In this document: piece after piece, positions 13,096-23,170 of the stretch | Position numbering within the stretch: position 1 is the stretch's first letter | Layout of the letters: every line of letters starts with the position of its first letter | From: Daphnia pulex | Lineage: Eukaryota > Arthropoda > Branchiopoda > Diplostraca > Daphniidae | Direction: 5' to 3' | Assembly (NCBI RefSeq): GCF_021134715.1 | Contig: NC_060021.1 | Coordinates: forward strand, 6,790,501 to 6,854,500 | Length of the DNA stretch: 64,000 nucleotides | Program-made: the position numbers and the translations under genes | The notes under the pieces: model-generated | The model's database searches: none | What the model was told of the DNA's origin: nothing | What the model saw: only the letters and a program-made list of their open reading frames with translations

Positions 13096-15523
13096 CTAAT
13101 CGGTGGCGGTTTTCTTGATCATGGCCGTAAGGGAAGAAAGTTCACTTGGTTCCGTTGGAAGAGGGGTAAATTCAATTTCTTCGTTGGTTTCATCTTGTCC
13201 AGCTAAAAATTAGAAACATACATTCATTCACGTAAAGAAATAATTATTTTTCCAAATTTAACAGACCACTCTCGCTAGGCCAGCGCTTGTGAGATGGAGA
13301 ATACAAGCAAAGCAGTGCCAATATGTAAACGTTCCACATTCCGTACACTCCAGTGAAGAAAGCAGACGTATATTCCAAATTGATGTCTTCATCCCATTTC
13401 CATTTGCCTTCCGATACCTGAGACAGTAATAGTGTTAAAGAGCTCTGCTCATACGATGCACTTAAAATAACTTACTTGACCAAGAATGAATCCAATGACG
13501 GTCATAGCAGCACAAAGTAGAGTGGCCAGCATAAGAAACTTGAATCTGTAAATGACACCTTCATAGAAATGTCTGCGAGCGGACGCCATTGCAGGCAACG
13601 CCTGACGCTTAGCACTGATATTGCGGAACACACGATAAATAATATATGACAAGAAAAGAAAGTAAACTCCAGCAGCGATTCCAGCAATAATAACAAAGCT
13701 CAGCTATAAAACAAACAAAATTGACGAATGAAGAAACAAAATGTCAAGCAAAGCTGTAACCAATTAATAATTTACCGCGATTTGTGTCCCAATTTCATTC
13801 GCCCAAATAGAATAGAACGGATTCCTAAGTTGGATGCCTCTTTCGCACATGTCAAAGATGAACATGGACAAACAACCAACTCCAACACAGCTAAGCTGTT
13901 TCCAATAACCTCTTAGTCCTTTTCTTTCAGTATCATCCTACATGTTTAACATATTAACGTAAATTTAAAAACAAATGTCATAAAGCAAATATACCTGATT
14001 CTAAAGTGTTGGATTTTGTGTGGATGTTAGAAATCAAATAGATCATTAGTTGAGTTATATGCTAGTAAAACGAATGAATAAAGAATGAACACATTACCAT
14101 GAGATGTTCTCCGGCGAAAACAAGCCAAAAAGATAATAACATCGAATAAAAAATACCCTGTTTCATATCTCCCAAAAGAAGCATGAAAGGCATTTCAAAG
14201 CTCAGGGTTAAGTACTCAAGGGGAACTGTAAAAGAATAACAGAGGAGTCAGAAAAAAAACATTTTTTTATAAAACTTCTGATAAAATTACGATTTAAAGT
14301 AGATAAAGCGACGCCGAGAGCCAAGAGCATTGATTCCAATAACGTGGGTTGCCTAGCTAATAACTGAACACGACGCCAGAACCAGATCATGACTCCTACT
14401 ACCATGGGAAAGAAAATTGTCTTCAAAGACAACCAAACTTTGGTAAAACCACCATTCTGATTAATGACGACAAGCCAGAGATCGGATACAGGACCGAGGC
14501 CTCGGTTGTTTTCATATATCACCGGGAATCGCAGATTCAGAAGGTAGTAGTCATGATGTAATGCACCAAGTTCAAACAGTGGTAGAAGAGAGCAATTATA
14601 AAGGTAACCATCTCTCTAAAAAAAAAAGAAAATTTTAAAAACTTAATTCGACATTTCATCCTTCAGAAAAAGAAATAAATTATTACTTCAGGAGGTGAAC
14701 AATCCATAGTCCTGCTTTCAGTTGATGTAGCATACTCCTTCCACTCATCATCAGGATCTCCCTTGTTCCGATAACCAAGCCTGGCTTCAATTGTAACAGG
14801 AACTCTGGGTTCCATTAACTCCCATTCTATAAAATCAATACAATTGCTAAAGAAAGGGAACAAAACAAAATATTAAAAATATTTCACCTTTAAAAAAGGT
14901 AACATCAATTTGTAAAATTCCAATAAGATTTTGCATCCATCGAGAGTAGTCCAATTCAATTCCTCCACGTGGTATAGGTAACTACAAAATTAACAGATTT
15001 GACATTTAAAACCTTTCAAAATAGTATTTTTAAAATACTCTGAAGTTATAAGAAAGAGAAGACATACCTGGAAAGCAAAAACAACATTTTTATCAGTTAT
15101 ATGTCTCTCCTCTGCTTCAGGCCCATGCAAATCATCAATCTTGTCACAACCACCATTAGGTCTGACATAAAAGAATTTGCTTTTGTTTTGACTATTATCA
15201 TAGCATTTTGTGGCCAAAACAGACTGAACATTGGATGGTGCTGGAGCTGCAATTGAAATTAAAAGAATGTAGTTACTGATAAATGCCCTTTCCCACATTC
15301 AAAAATGTTTACAGGAAAAAGCCAGACCACCACCGAAAACCAGACTTCTCTATTAACGGGGTGCTATTTTAAGAAATGTGAGTCACAAAGGTTCATCTGA
15401 CAGAAGTTAAGACTTACCGACCAAGCCGCCGAGAAGAAAGCATACTAGAAGACATATAAGGAGGAAAGATATCAACACAATCAACTTTCGATTACTCAGG
15501 TTTTCAACCACGGCACCTGCCAT
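13096..15523 (-). CDS. WLS: Wntless (Evi/Sprinter), Wnt secretion carrier, complete copy A
   Basis: Multi-pass membrane carrier that escorts lipid-modified Wnt proteins from the ER/Golgi to the cell surface. Exons on the minus strand: 15523-15418, 15246-15068, 14981-14888, 14826-14687, 14615-14291, 14225-14098, 13937-13776, 13703-13476, 13417-13267, 13202-13096, giving 539 residues (human 541). Diagnostic stretches: start [14 protein letters not shown] followed by a first membrane segment, a lumenal Cys-containing domain, the block [45 protein letters not shown] and [26 protein letters not shown] corresponds to the family's YEGL endocytic-motif region. The last exon adds a 35-residue cytoplasmic tail. 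It is head-to-head with HAUS7 (265 bp between starts). It is duplicated at 17259-19493, where the tail exon is missing, so this copy is the likely functional Wntless. Confidence 0.95.
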
Positions 15524-15788
15524 TACTAAAAAATGGACTTTCCCGCAGTTAGCTTAATACTACACACGCTGCTCTGTTTTTCACGCCGACTTGATTAAAG
15601 GTAAGCGTTTGAACGCGCGTCGGACAAAGTAATGAAATGTAAATGAATATTTGGATTGAACAACATTGCCATTCTCTCAAAGATGCCAAGCAGACGACTG
15701 CTAATGGCCAACCAGGCAATGCTGTATTTTTGTTCAAATTGTTGACAGTTTGAAAGTAGACGAGAATTTCTCGTTGTTTTTTTAGAAA
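15524..15788. promoter_or_regulatory. Probable bidirectional promoter, Wntless A / HAUS7 A
   Basis: Only 265 bp separate the two divergent start codons, so promoter elements and both 5' UTRs must lie here or overlap the genes. No TATA box is evident. The segment is repeated at 19494-19762, and the half next to Wntless is practically identical between copies. Confidence 0.5.
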
Positions 15789-16856
15789 ATGTCAACGATT
15801 GAAGAGATCATATCAGAAATTATTAATGTTCTTCAGTCAGTTAATTGTCCACTAATCGTCCGAACTGATGATTGGTGGATTGAGGAACTTTTGTTTACAC
15901 CAGGGAAACCACGAAAGGATTTAATTCTTTGGATAACTTCGAAGGCAATCAATTAAAATTGCAAGATCTTGATTCCACAGCCACTTCTAGTTCTTCCAGC
16001 AATATTAAATTGCCAGAGAGTGATGAAGGTGATTTTATTAATATATTTTTTGTTAGTCTGAATTAATACATGTTGTCCTTCCAAAGCTATTCTAGGATTT
16101 TGGTGTGGTGCAAATGTTTGCAGTAAAAAAGACCTACCCTTTATAAAGGAAAGTTTTATTTATAGTTTTAAATGATCTGCTGATCTTGTAAGAAATTAAA
16201 AAAATGTTATCAATAGGGTGACATACCAAAGTATGATCAAATAAAGTTTTGGAATTGTTTGATCAAACCCCTTCAAATTCTTGCAAAATCACATGTTAAT
16301 ACAAATATTGCCTTTGGTGGTGGTTCTTTGAGCAACCTTGTCTCCATGGAAAACTTCTTGGTAATGAGAAAATTGTACTCTATATTATTACTCTTAAAGT
16401 CTCTATATTAAAATATTAGGATGCTTTTAGCATGAAGGCCACTTTGTTGTCAGCTGATGTACAAAGTGAGATTAAGCAAATACATGAAATGAAAGGCAGA
16501 GACCAATTAACAAAGAAACAGATTGTACTGAGGAAAAATCTGCAAAATGACAATTTGCTCATCCCTAACTTCACTAAACAAGCTAAAAGATTGAAAACTG
16601 CTGCTGATCAATTTAATGATATTTTCAACTCTGATTTAAAAATCTATCTTCCCAAAAGTGGATCCTCTGCTCCACTTTTAGAATTTGGAGAAGAAATAAA
16701 TAATATCAGAACCAAGGTCACTGCTTGGAAAAAGGTAAATATGCCTTCTAAATATTTGTTTTAATAATTAACTTTACACACAAATTTAATATAGGGTGCA
16801 GATTCTCTACTGGAATTACAACTAAGTACTACCTCTGAGACTAATTTGAAGAAATC
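15789..16856 (+). pseudogene. HAUS7-like augmin subunit, broken copy A
   Basis: Near-identical to the intact gene at 19763-20937 but disabled twice. First, 34 bp present in copy B (around 19925-19958) are missing after the codons for SKAI. This shifts the frame to an immediate TAA at 15954-15956 and leaves only 55 codons. Second, the last exon stops after the codons for NLKK, where NCAPD2-derived sequence begins at about 16857, so the last about 25 codons, the stop and the 3' UTR are absent. Downstream exons (16432-16734 and others) otherwise keep their reading frames with only a few substitutions, so the disabling events are recent or the exons are under little decay. Confidence 0.85.
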
Positions 16857-17199
16857 AATAATTGAACGGCATTCTTACGAAAGGTGCCAGTCTTATCATT
16901 TTAACGACCGGTGGTCATGGTTAAAACTTTGTGTTGCAAGTTTAATGGGATGGCGTGCTTAAGGCTCAGCTTGTGCCATAGCTGAAGCGTTTTACTTCTA
17001 ATGAAAGAATGAACGTCATGCAAGTGTTCCAGAAGAGGATCCAATAATTGATCACGCAGTTCACCCATCCTCTCGTTTAAATCCTCTCCACTTAGTTCCT
17101 AAATACCAATTAATATGTAAGGCGATAAAAAAGAGAAAATCAAAAGGAATTCATACCTCCATGACAATCTCTGCAAATATAGAGAGCGCACTATTACGC
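16857..17199 (-). pseudogene. NCAPD2 fragment inserted at the duplication junction
   Basis: About 343 bp matching NCAPD2 positions 10838-11180 in the same orientation, with a handful of substitutions. It includes the 3' part of one NCAPD2 exon on each side of an intron (11080-11137 in the parent), so it was copied from DNA, not from spliced RNA. The left boundary shares the bases atc between HAUS7 and NCAPD2, a microhomology join. It has no independent start and cannot encode a condensin product. Its minus strand offers a splice acceptor (tttgcag) that truncated Wntless copy B could use. Confidence 0.9.
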
Positions 17200-17235
17200 T
17201 AATAGAAACATACATTCTTTCACGTAAAGAAATAA

Positions 17236-19493
17236 TTATTTTTCCAAATTTAACAGACCACTCTCGCTAGGCCAGCGCTTGTGAGATGGAGAATACAAGC
17301 AAAGCAGTGCCAATATGTAAACGTTCCACATTCCGTACACTCCAGTGAAGAAAGCAGACGTATATTCCAAATTGATGTCCTCATCCCATTTCCACTTGCC
17401 TTCCGATACCTGAGACAGTAATGGTGTTAAAGAGCTCTGCTCATACGATGCACTTAAAATAACTTACTTGACCAAGAATGAATCCAATGACGGTCATAGC
17501 AGCACAAAGTAGAGTGGCCAGCATAAGAAACTTGAATCTGTAAATGACACCTTCATAGAAATGTCTGCGAGCGGACGCCATTGCAGGCAACGCCTGACGC
17601 TTAGCACTGATATTGCGGAACACACGATAAATAATATATGACAAGAAAAGAAAGTAAACTCCAGCAGCGATTCCAGCAATAATAACAAAGCTCAGCTATA
17701 AAACAAACAAAATTGACGAATGAAGAAACAAAATGTCAAGCAAAGCTGTAACCAATTAATAATTTACCGCGATTTGTGTCCCAATTTCATTCGCCCAAAT
17801 AGAATAGAACGGATTCCTAAGTTGGATGCCTCTTTCGCACATGTCAAAGATGAACATGGACAAACAACCAACTCCAACACAGCTAAGCTGTTTCCAATAA
17901 CCTCTTAGTCCTTTTCTTTCAGTATCATCCTACATGTTTAACATATTAACATAAATTTGAAAACAAATGTCATAAAACAAATATACCTAATTCTAAAATG
18001 TTGGATTTTGTGTGGATGTTAGAAATCAATTAGAGCATTAGTTGAGTTATATGCTAGTAAAGCGAATGAAAAAAATTAACACATTACCACGAGATGTTCT
18101 CCGGCGAAAACAAGCCAGAAAGATAATAGCATCGAGTAAAAAATACCCTGTTTCATATCTCCCAAAAGAAGCATGAAAGGCATTTCAAAGCTCAGGGTTA
18201 AGTACTCAAGGGGAACTGTAAAAGAACAACAGAGGAGTCAGCAAAACACATTATTTTATAAAACTTCTGATTAAATTACGATTTAAAGTAGATAAAGCGA
18301 CGCCAAGAGCCAAGAGCATTGATTCCAATAACGTGGGTTGCCTAGCTAATAACTGAACACGACGCCAAAACCAGATCATGACTCCTACTACCATGGGAAA
18401 GAAAATTGTCTTCAAAGACAACCAAACTTTGGTAAAACCACCATTCTGATTAATGACGACAAGCCAAAGATCGGATACAGGACCGAGGCCTCGGTTGTTT
18501 TCATATATCATCGGGAATCGCAGATTCAGAAGGTAGTAGTCATGATGTAATGCACCAAGTTCAAACAGTGGTAGAAGAGGGCAATTATAAAGGTAACCAT
18601 CATCCCACTAAAAAAACGAAAATTACAAAAACTTAATTCGTCATTTCATCCTTCAGAAAAATAAATAAATTATTACTTCAGGAGGTGAACAATCCATAGT
18701 TCTGCTTTCAGTTGATGTAGCATACTCCTTCCACTCATCATCAGGATCTCCCTTGTTCCGATAACCAAGCCTGGCTTCAATTGTAACAGGAACTCTGGGT
18801 TCCATTAGCTCCCTTTCTATAAAATCAATACTGAAGAAAGGGAACAGAACAAAATATTAAAAATTAAAAAATATTTTACCTTTAAAATAGGTAACATCAA
18901 TTTGTAAAATTCCAATAAGATTTTGCATCCACCGAGAGTAGTCCAATTCAATTCCTCCACGTGGTAGAGGTAACTACAAAATTAACAGACTTGACACTTA
19001 AAACCTTTCAAAATACTCTAAATTTTAGATTACATACCTGGAAAGCAAAAACAACATTTTTATCAGTTATATGTCTCTCCTCTGCTTCAGGCCCATGCAA
19101 ATCATCAATCTTGTCACAACCACCATTAGGTCTGACATAAAAGAATTTGCTTTTGTTTTGACTATTATCATAGCATTTTGTGGCCAAAACAGACTGAACA
19201 TTGGATGGTGCTGGAGCTGCAATTGAAATTAAAAGAATGTAGTTACTGATAAATGCCCTTTCCCACATTCAAAAATGTTTACAGGAAAAAGCCAGACCAC
19301 CACCGAAAACCAGACTTCTCTATTAACGGGGTGCTATTTTAAGAAATGTGAGTCACAAAGGTTCATCTGACAGAAGTTAAGACTTACCGACCAAGCCGCC
19401 GAGAAGAAAGCATACTAGAAGACATATAAGGAGGAAAGATATCAACACAATCAACTTTCGATTACTCAGGTTTTCAACCACGGCACCTGCCAT
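17236..19493 (-). CDS. WLS: Wntless copy B, lacks the C-terminal tail exon
   Basis: Duplicate of copy A. Exons on the minus strand: 19493-19388, 19216-19038, 18973-18880, 18816-18677, 18607-18280, 18215-18088, 17929-17768, 17695-17468, 17409-17259, all with intact splice sites and open frame. The 35-residue cytoplasmic tail exon of copy A has no counterpart, because homology ends at about 17200 inside the last intron. If the last donor is not used, translation runs on for seven residues (LLNLEK after SG) to a TAA at 17238-17236, giving 512 residues. If it splices to the NCAPD2-derived acceptor at 17171, the tail becomes EIVMEV. Coding differences from copy A are few (for example W-D-D for R-D at the start of the fifth exon). 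It keeps all membrane segments but loses the tail that carries trafficking signals in known Wntless proteins. It may be a recent degenerate or altered-function copy. Confidence 0.75.
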
Positions 19494-19762
19494 TACTAAA
19501 AAATGGACTTTCCCGCAGTTAGCTTAATACTACACACGCTGCTCTGTTTTTCACGCCGACTTGATTAAAGCTAGGCGTTTGAACGCGCGTCGAACAAAGT
19601 AATGAAATGTAAACAAATGAATATTTGGATTGAACAACATTGCCATTGTCTAAAAGATGCCAAGCAGACGACTGCTAATGGCCAACCAGGCAACGCTGTA
19701 TTTTTTGTTCAAATTGTTGACAGTTTGAAAGTAGACGAGAATTTCTCGTTGTTTTTTAGAAA
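19494..19762. promoter_or_regulatory. Probable bidirectional promoter, Wntless B / HAUS7 B
   Basis: The second copy of the divergent spacer, 269 bp between start codons. It differs from 15524-15788 by a few substitutions and small indels, mostly in the half next to HAUS7. It should drive the intact HAUS7 gene. Confidence 0.5.
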
Positions 19763-20937
19763 ATGTCAACGATTGAAGAGAACATATCAGAAATTATTAA
19801 TGTTCTTCAGTCAGTTAATTGTCCACTAATCGTCCGAACTGATGATTGGTGGATTGAGGAACTCTTGTTTACACCAGGGAAACCACGAAAGGATTTAATT
19901 CTTTGGATAACTTCGAAGGCAATCGAAAGTGCGTTGCCTTCTACTTTACATTCAGCACAATTAAAATTGCAAGATCTTGATTCCACAGCTACTTCTAGTT
20001 CTTCCAGCAATATTAAATTGCCAGAGAGTGATGAAGGTGATTTTATTAATATATTTTTTGTTAGTCTGAATTAATACATGTTGTCCTTCCAAAGCTATTC
20101 TTGGATTTTGGTGTGGTGCAAATGTTTGCAGTAAAAAAGATCTACCCTTTATTAAGGTAAGTTTTATTTGTTGTTTTAAATGGTCTGCTGATCTTGCAAG
20201 AAATAAAAATTTTTTGATCAATAGGGTGACATACCGAAATATGATCAAATAAAGTTTTGGAACCGTTTGATCAAGCCCCTTCAAATTCTTGCAAAATCAC
20301 ATATTAATACAAATATTGCCTTTGGTGGTGGTTCTTTGAGCAACCTTGTCTCCATGGAAAACTTCTTGGTAATGAGAAAATTGTACTCTATATTATTACT
20401 CATAAAGTCTCTATATTAAAATATTAGGATGCTTTTAGCATGAAGGCCACTTTGTTGTCAGCTGATGTACAAAGTGAGATTAAGCAAATTCATGAAATGA
20501 AAGGCAGAGACCAATTTACAAAGAAACAGATTGTACTGAGGAAAAATCTGCAAAATGACAATTTGCTCATCCCTAACTTCACTGAACAAGCAAATAGATT
20601 GAAAGCTGCTGCTGATCAATTTAATGATATTTTCAACTCTGATTTAAAAATCTGTCTTCCCAAAAGTGGATCCTCTGCTCCACTTTTAGAATTTGGAGAA
20701 GAAATAAATAATATCAGAACCAAGGTCACTGCTTGGAAAAAGGTAAATATGCCTTCTAAATATTTGTTTTAATAATTAACTTTACACACAAATTTAATGT
20801 AGGGTGCAGATTCTCTACTGGAATTACAACAAAGTACTACCTCTGAGACTAATTTAAAGAAATCTGAAAATCTCTTGAAACGTACTATTAAGGATAAGTC
20901 TTTCCCTCCGTTTCAAAAGCTTTGCGGGTCAGACTGA
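19763..20937 (+). CDS. HAUS7: HAUS augmin-like complex subunit 7-like protein, intact copy B
   Basis: Probable subunit of augmin, the octameric complex that recruits gamma-tubulin to spindle microtubules for branching nucleation. Exons: 19763-20036, 20095-20156, 20225-20368, 20428-20742, 20803-20937, giving 309 residues. The assignment rests on the N-terminal block with an ELLFTPGKPRKDLILWI segment, matching the position and spacing of the conserved ELL-SPSK-R-EILEW block of HAUS7 (UCHL5IP), on overall helical or coiled-coil composition, and on similar length (human 368). Similarity is weak elsewhere, so the name is provisional. It is head-to-head with Wntless B and convergent with NMD3 (270 bp between stops). 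Confidence 0.6.
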
Positions 20938-21207
20938 TTTTGTGTAAGGAGAATATTAATATACCGACACCTTGTAAATAAACGTAATTATATACTATCG
21001 CTCAGGATAGGATACTGTGTTTAAAAAATAATTAGACTAGTCCAAACAACAATAATTTGCTAACAAAATTTACTTCGTATCAAGATCTATTTTTTAAACC
21101 TTAACTACAATAAAAATTCGTTAAAATAAACAATTCCACCAGGAGTAATATGTATTCGCTGTAGACATACAATGCTGTCACCAACTGACCACTTGGTTCT
21201 GAAAATT

Positions 21208-23170
21208 CTACTCAGCTGCCAATACCGAGGCCCCACTTGAAGGATTTTCGTCGCCAATATGTAGATCGTCCAACATTTCCTGTAGAGTAATTTGGGGGAT
21301 TTCTTCGTCTGGTTCTCCAACCTCAACGGCAAATCCAACTTTCCTTTCGTCTTTGTAGATATTCTAATAAAAATACGCAAGTGTTAGTAATGCAACAATA
21401 ATTTAAATAGGTAAAAAAGAACATACAATGTTCTGACGGAAAGCTGGATCTTCTTCCAAGTCCTCCAAGAAATCGGTATAATCGCGATTAACGCTTGTAA
21501 CATCCATTCCATCAGCGTCCAAGTGGCGAAGCTTAAACTTACGCCGACGATTACGAACAGACTTGTCTGCGTACATCTTCTTAACCAACACGACATCTGG
21601 CATGTTCTCACGATTCATTTTGTCAAAATTGTCATCATTAACATTACAATTAGCCAGGTCGTATCTAGAAATTGGTAATTGGATAAAAAACTGCTTCAAG
21701 GTAAGTAAAGACATGAAAAATTACCCCATAACAATGTCGCCAGGTTTAAGCAAATGTCCAAGATGAGTTCTAGTGTGAATCTCATTCGTTCCCATTTCAT
21801 TAGGACGACAGACATAAACATCTGCCAATACATGCTGCAAACGATAATTTCATTACTTGCGAGTGATCTAGGAAAATCTTTTTTTCAATTACTTTGAAAG
21901 ACATGGCGCCCTGTCCAGCAAATGTCCGTTTTTCATGGTCACGAATAACCTCAATATCCATGACAACATACTCTGCCAGCTGTTTGGTTCCGCTAAGGGC
22001 ATTGAACGGTGTCCGCCAGTAGGTATTCGAATTAACTTCGGCAACTATTAATGTTATAAATAGGTAAACTGAATCTTTAAAAACTTTGAAATTATAAATC
22101 GTACTTTGTCCCGAAAATGGATCGATCAGATGGATGGTAGACGACACTCGTTGGACAACACAAATTTGTCCTATTCCTCCAAGCTGGTGAGCCAGTTTGG
22201 CTGGCAAACATACAACACAATCTTTGCAAACTGGAACTATTTCAACACTGTAGGTGAATTTGCAGTTGTATGTGTTGCTGTGGATATCTTGAGATATCAC
22301 GGTCTTTGATACTTGATAACGGCATGGAACAACAGATGTCAAAAAGTCCAACATCTTCTTGGCTTGGCCTTCATTGGCATAGAAAAAATCAATGCCCTCA
22401 TGAGTTGGCTTAATCCCCAATGTAGATTCATGGGCTTTGTGTTTCAAAATCAACTGTTCCAGATAATAGAAGGTCTTTTTGTGATCAGTTTTCTGTCTGA
22501 CTTGTACCTAAAACGTAATTTTAATGATAATTAAATCAAATTTTCTATACTTTCCAAATGTTCTTATTCACTTACATTTGCTTTCCAAAAGTCTTTGGCC
22601 TCAACTCTATGACAATCTTCACAAAACTGTCCATTAACAACAAAATCAACAATAAACACTTGTTGCAAAACGGCTCCTCCCAAAACTTCAGCCTGAATTG
22701 TCAGTTTAACCTTGATTCTCTTAGAATGAGGCTCTGTCCAAACAAACCCAGCATCAATAAGCCTGACTCTGTTGAGTCCCTTAAGTTTAGCCAAACAGAG
22801 TCCTAGGAGCTCTCTAGACTCTAGTGAGCACTTAATCCACTGTTCAGGAGGTTGAAGATATCTGAATAACAAGATAGCGATGAAACGAGTTTGAAAAAAA
22901 AACAATTTTGTCTACCATCTTACCTCTCACAACCTTTGCAGAAATAGATAACAGCCTGCTTCGGAATACCCTCGGAAATGTCGACTTGGGTACGAAGACA
23001 TGCAACGCACATATTTGCAGGATTAGGTTCAATGGGAGTTCCACACTGACAGCAGAGACTGCAATATAGAAAACTTGAATTTAATCCAAGAAAAGAGATG
23101 CAACATTATTTTGTCATTACATTTTGCAGGCAAGTGAAGATTCTTCAGATCCCTCCTCCATATACTCCAT
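21208..23170 (-). CDS. NMD3: 60S ribosomal export protein NMD3
   Basis: CRM1-dependent adaptor that carries the pre-60S subunit out of the nucleus. Exons on the minus strand: 23170-23121, 23058-22924, 22861-22576, 22507-22105, 22044-21893, 21834-21725, 21664-21427, 21363-21208, giving 509 residues (human 503). The N-terminus carries four CxxC pairs (CCQCG, CVAC, CKGC, and CEDC further on), the zinc-ribbon region of NMD3. Also typical are SRELLGLCLAKLKGLNRVRL, EAKDFWKANVQVRQKTDHKKTF and DFFYANEGQAKKMLDFL. The basic run RNRRRKFKLRHL lies in the expected nuclear-localisation region. The acidic C-terminus with ITLQEMLDDLHIGDE fits the leucine-rich nuclear export signal. Confidence 0.96.

Noticed and set aside
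12888-13118. 76-codon open frame on the plus strand
   Set aside because: No similarity, antisense to the Wntless 3' end, and probably chance in 3' UTR.
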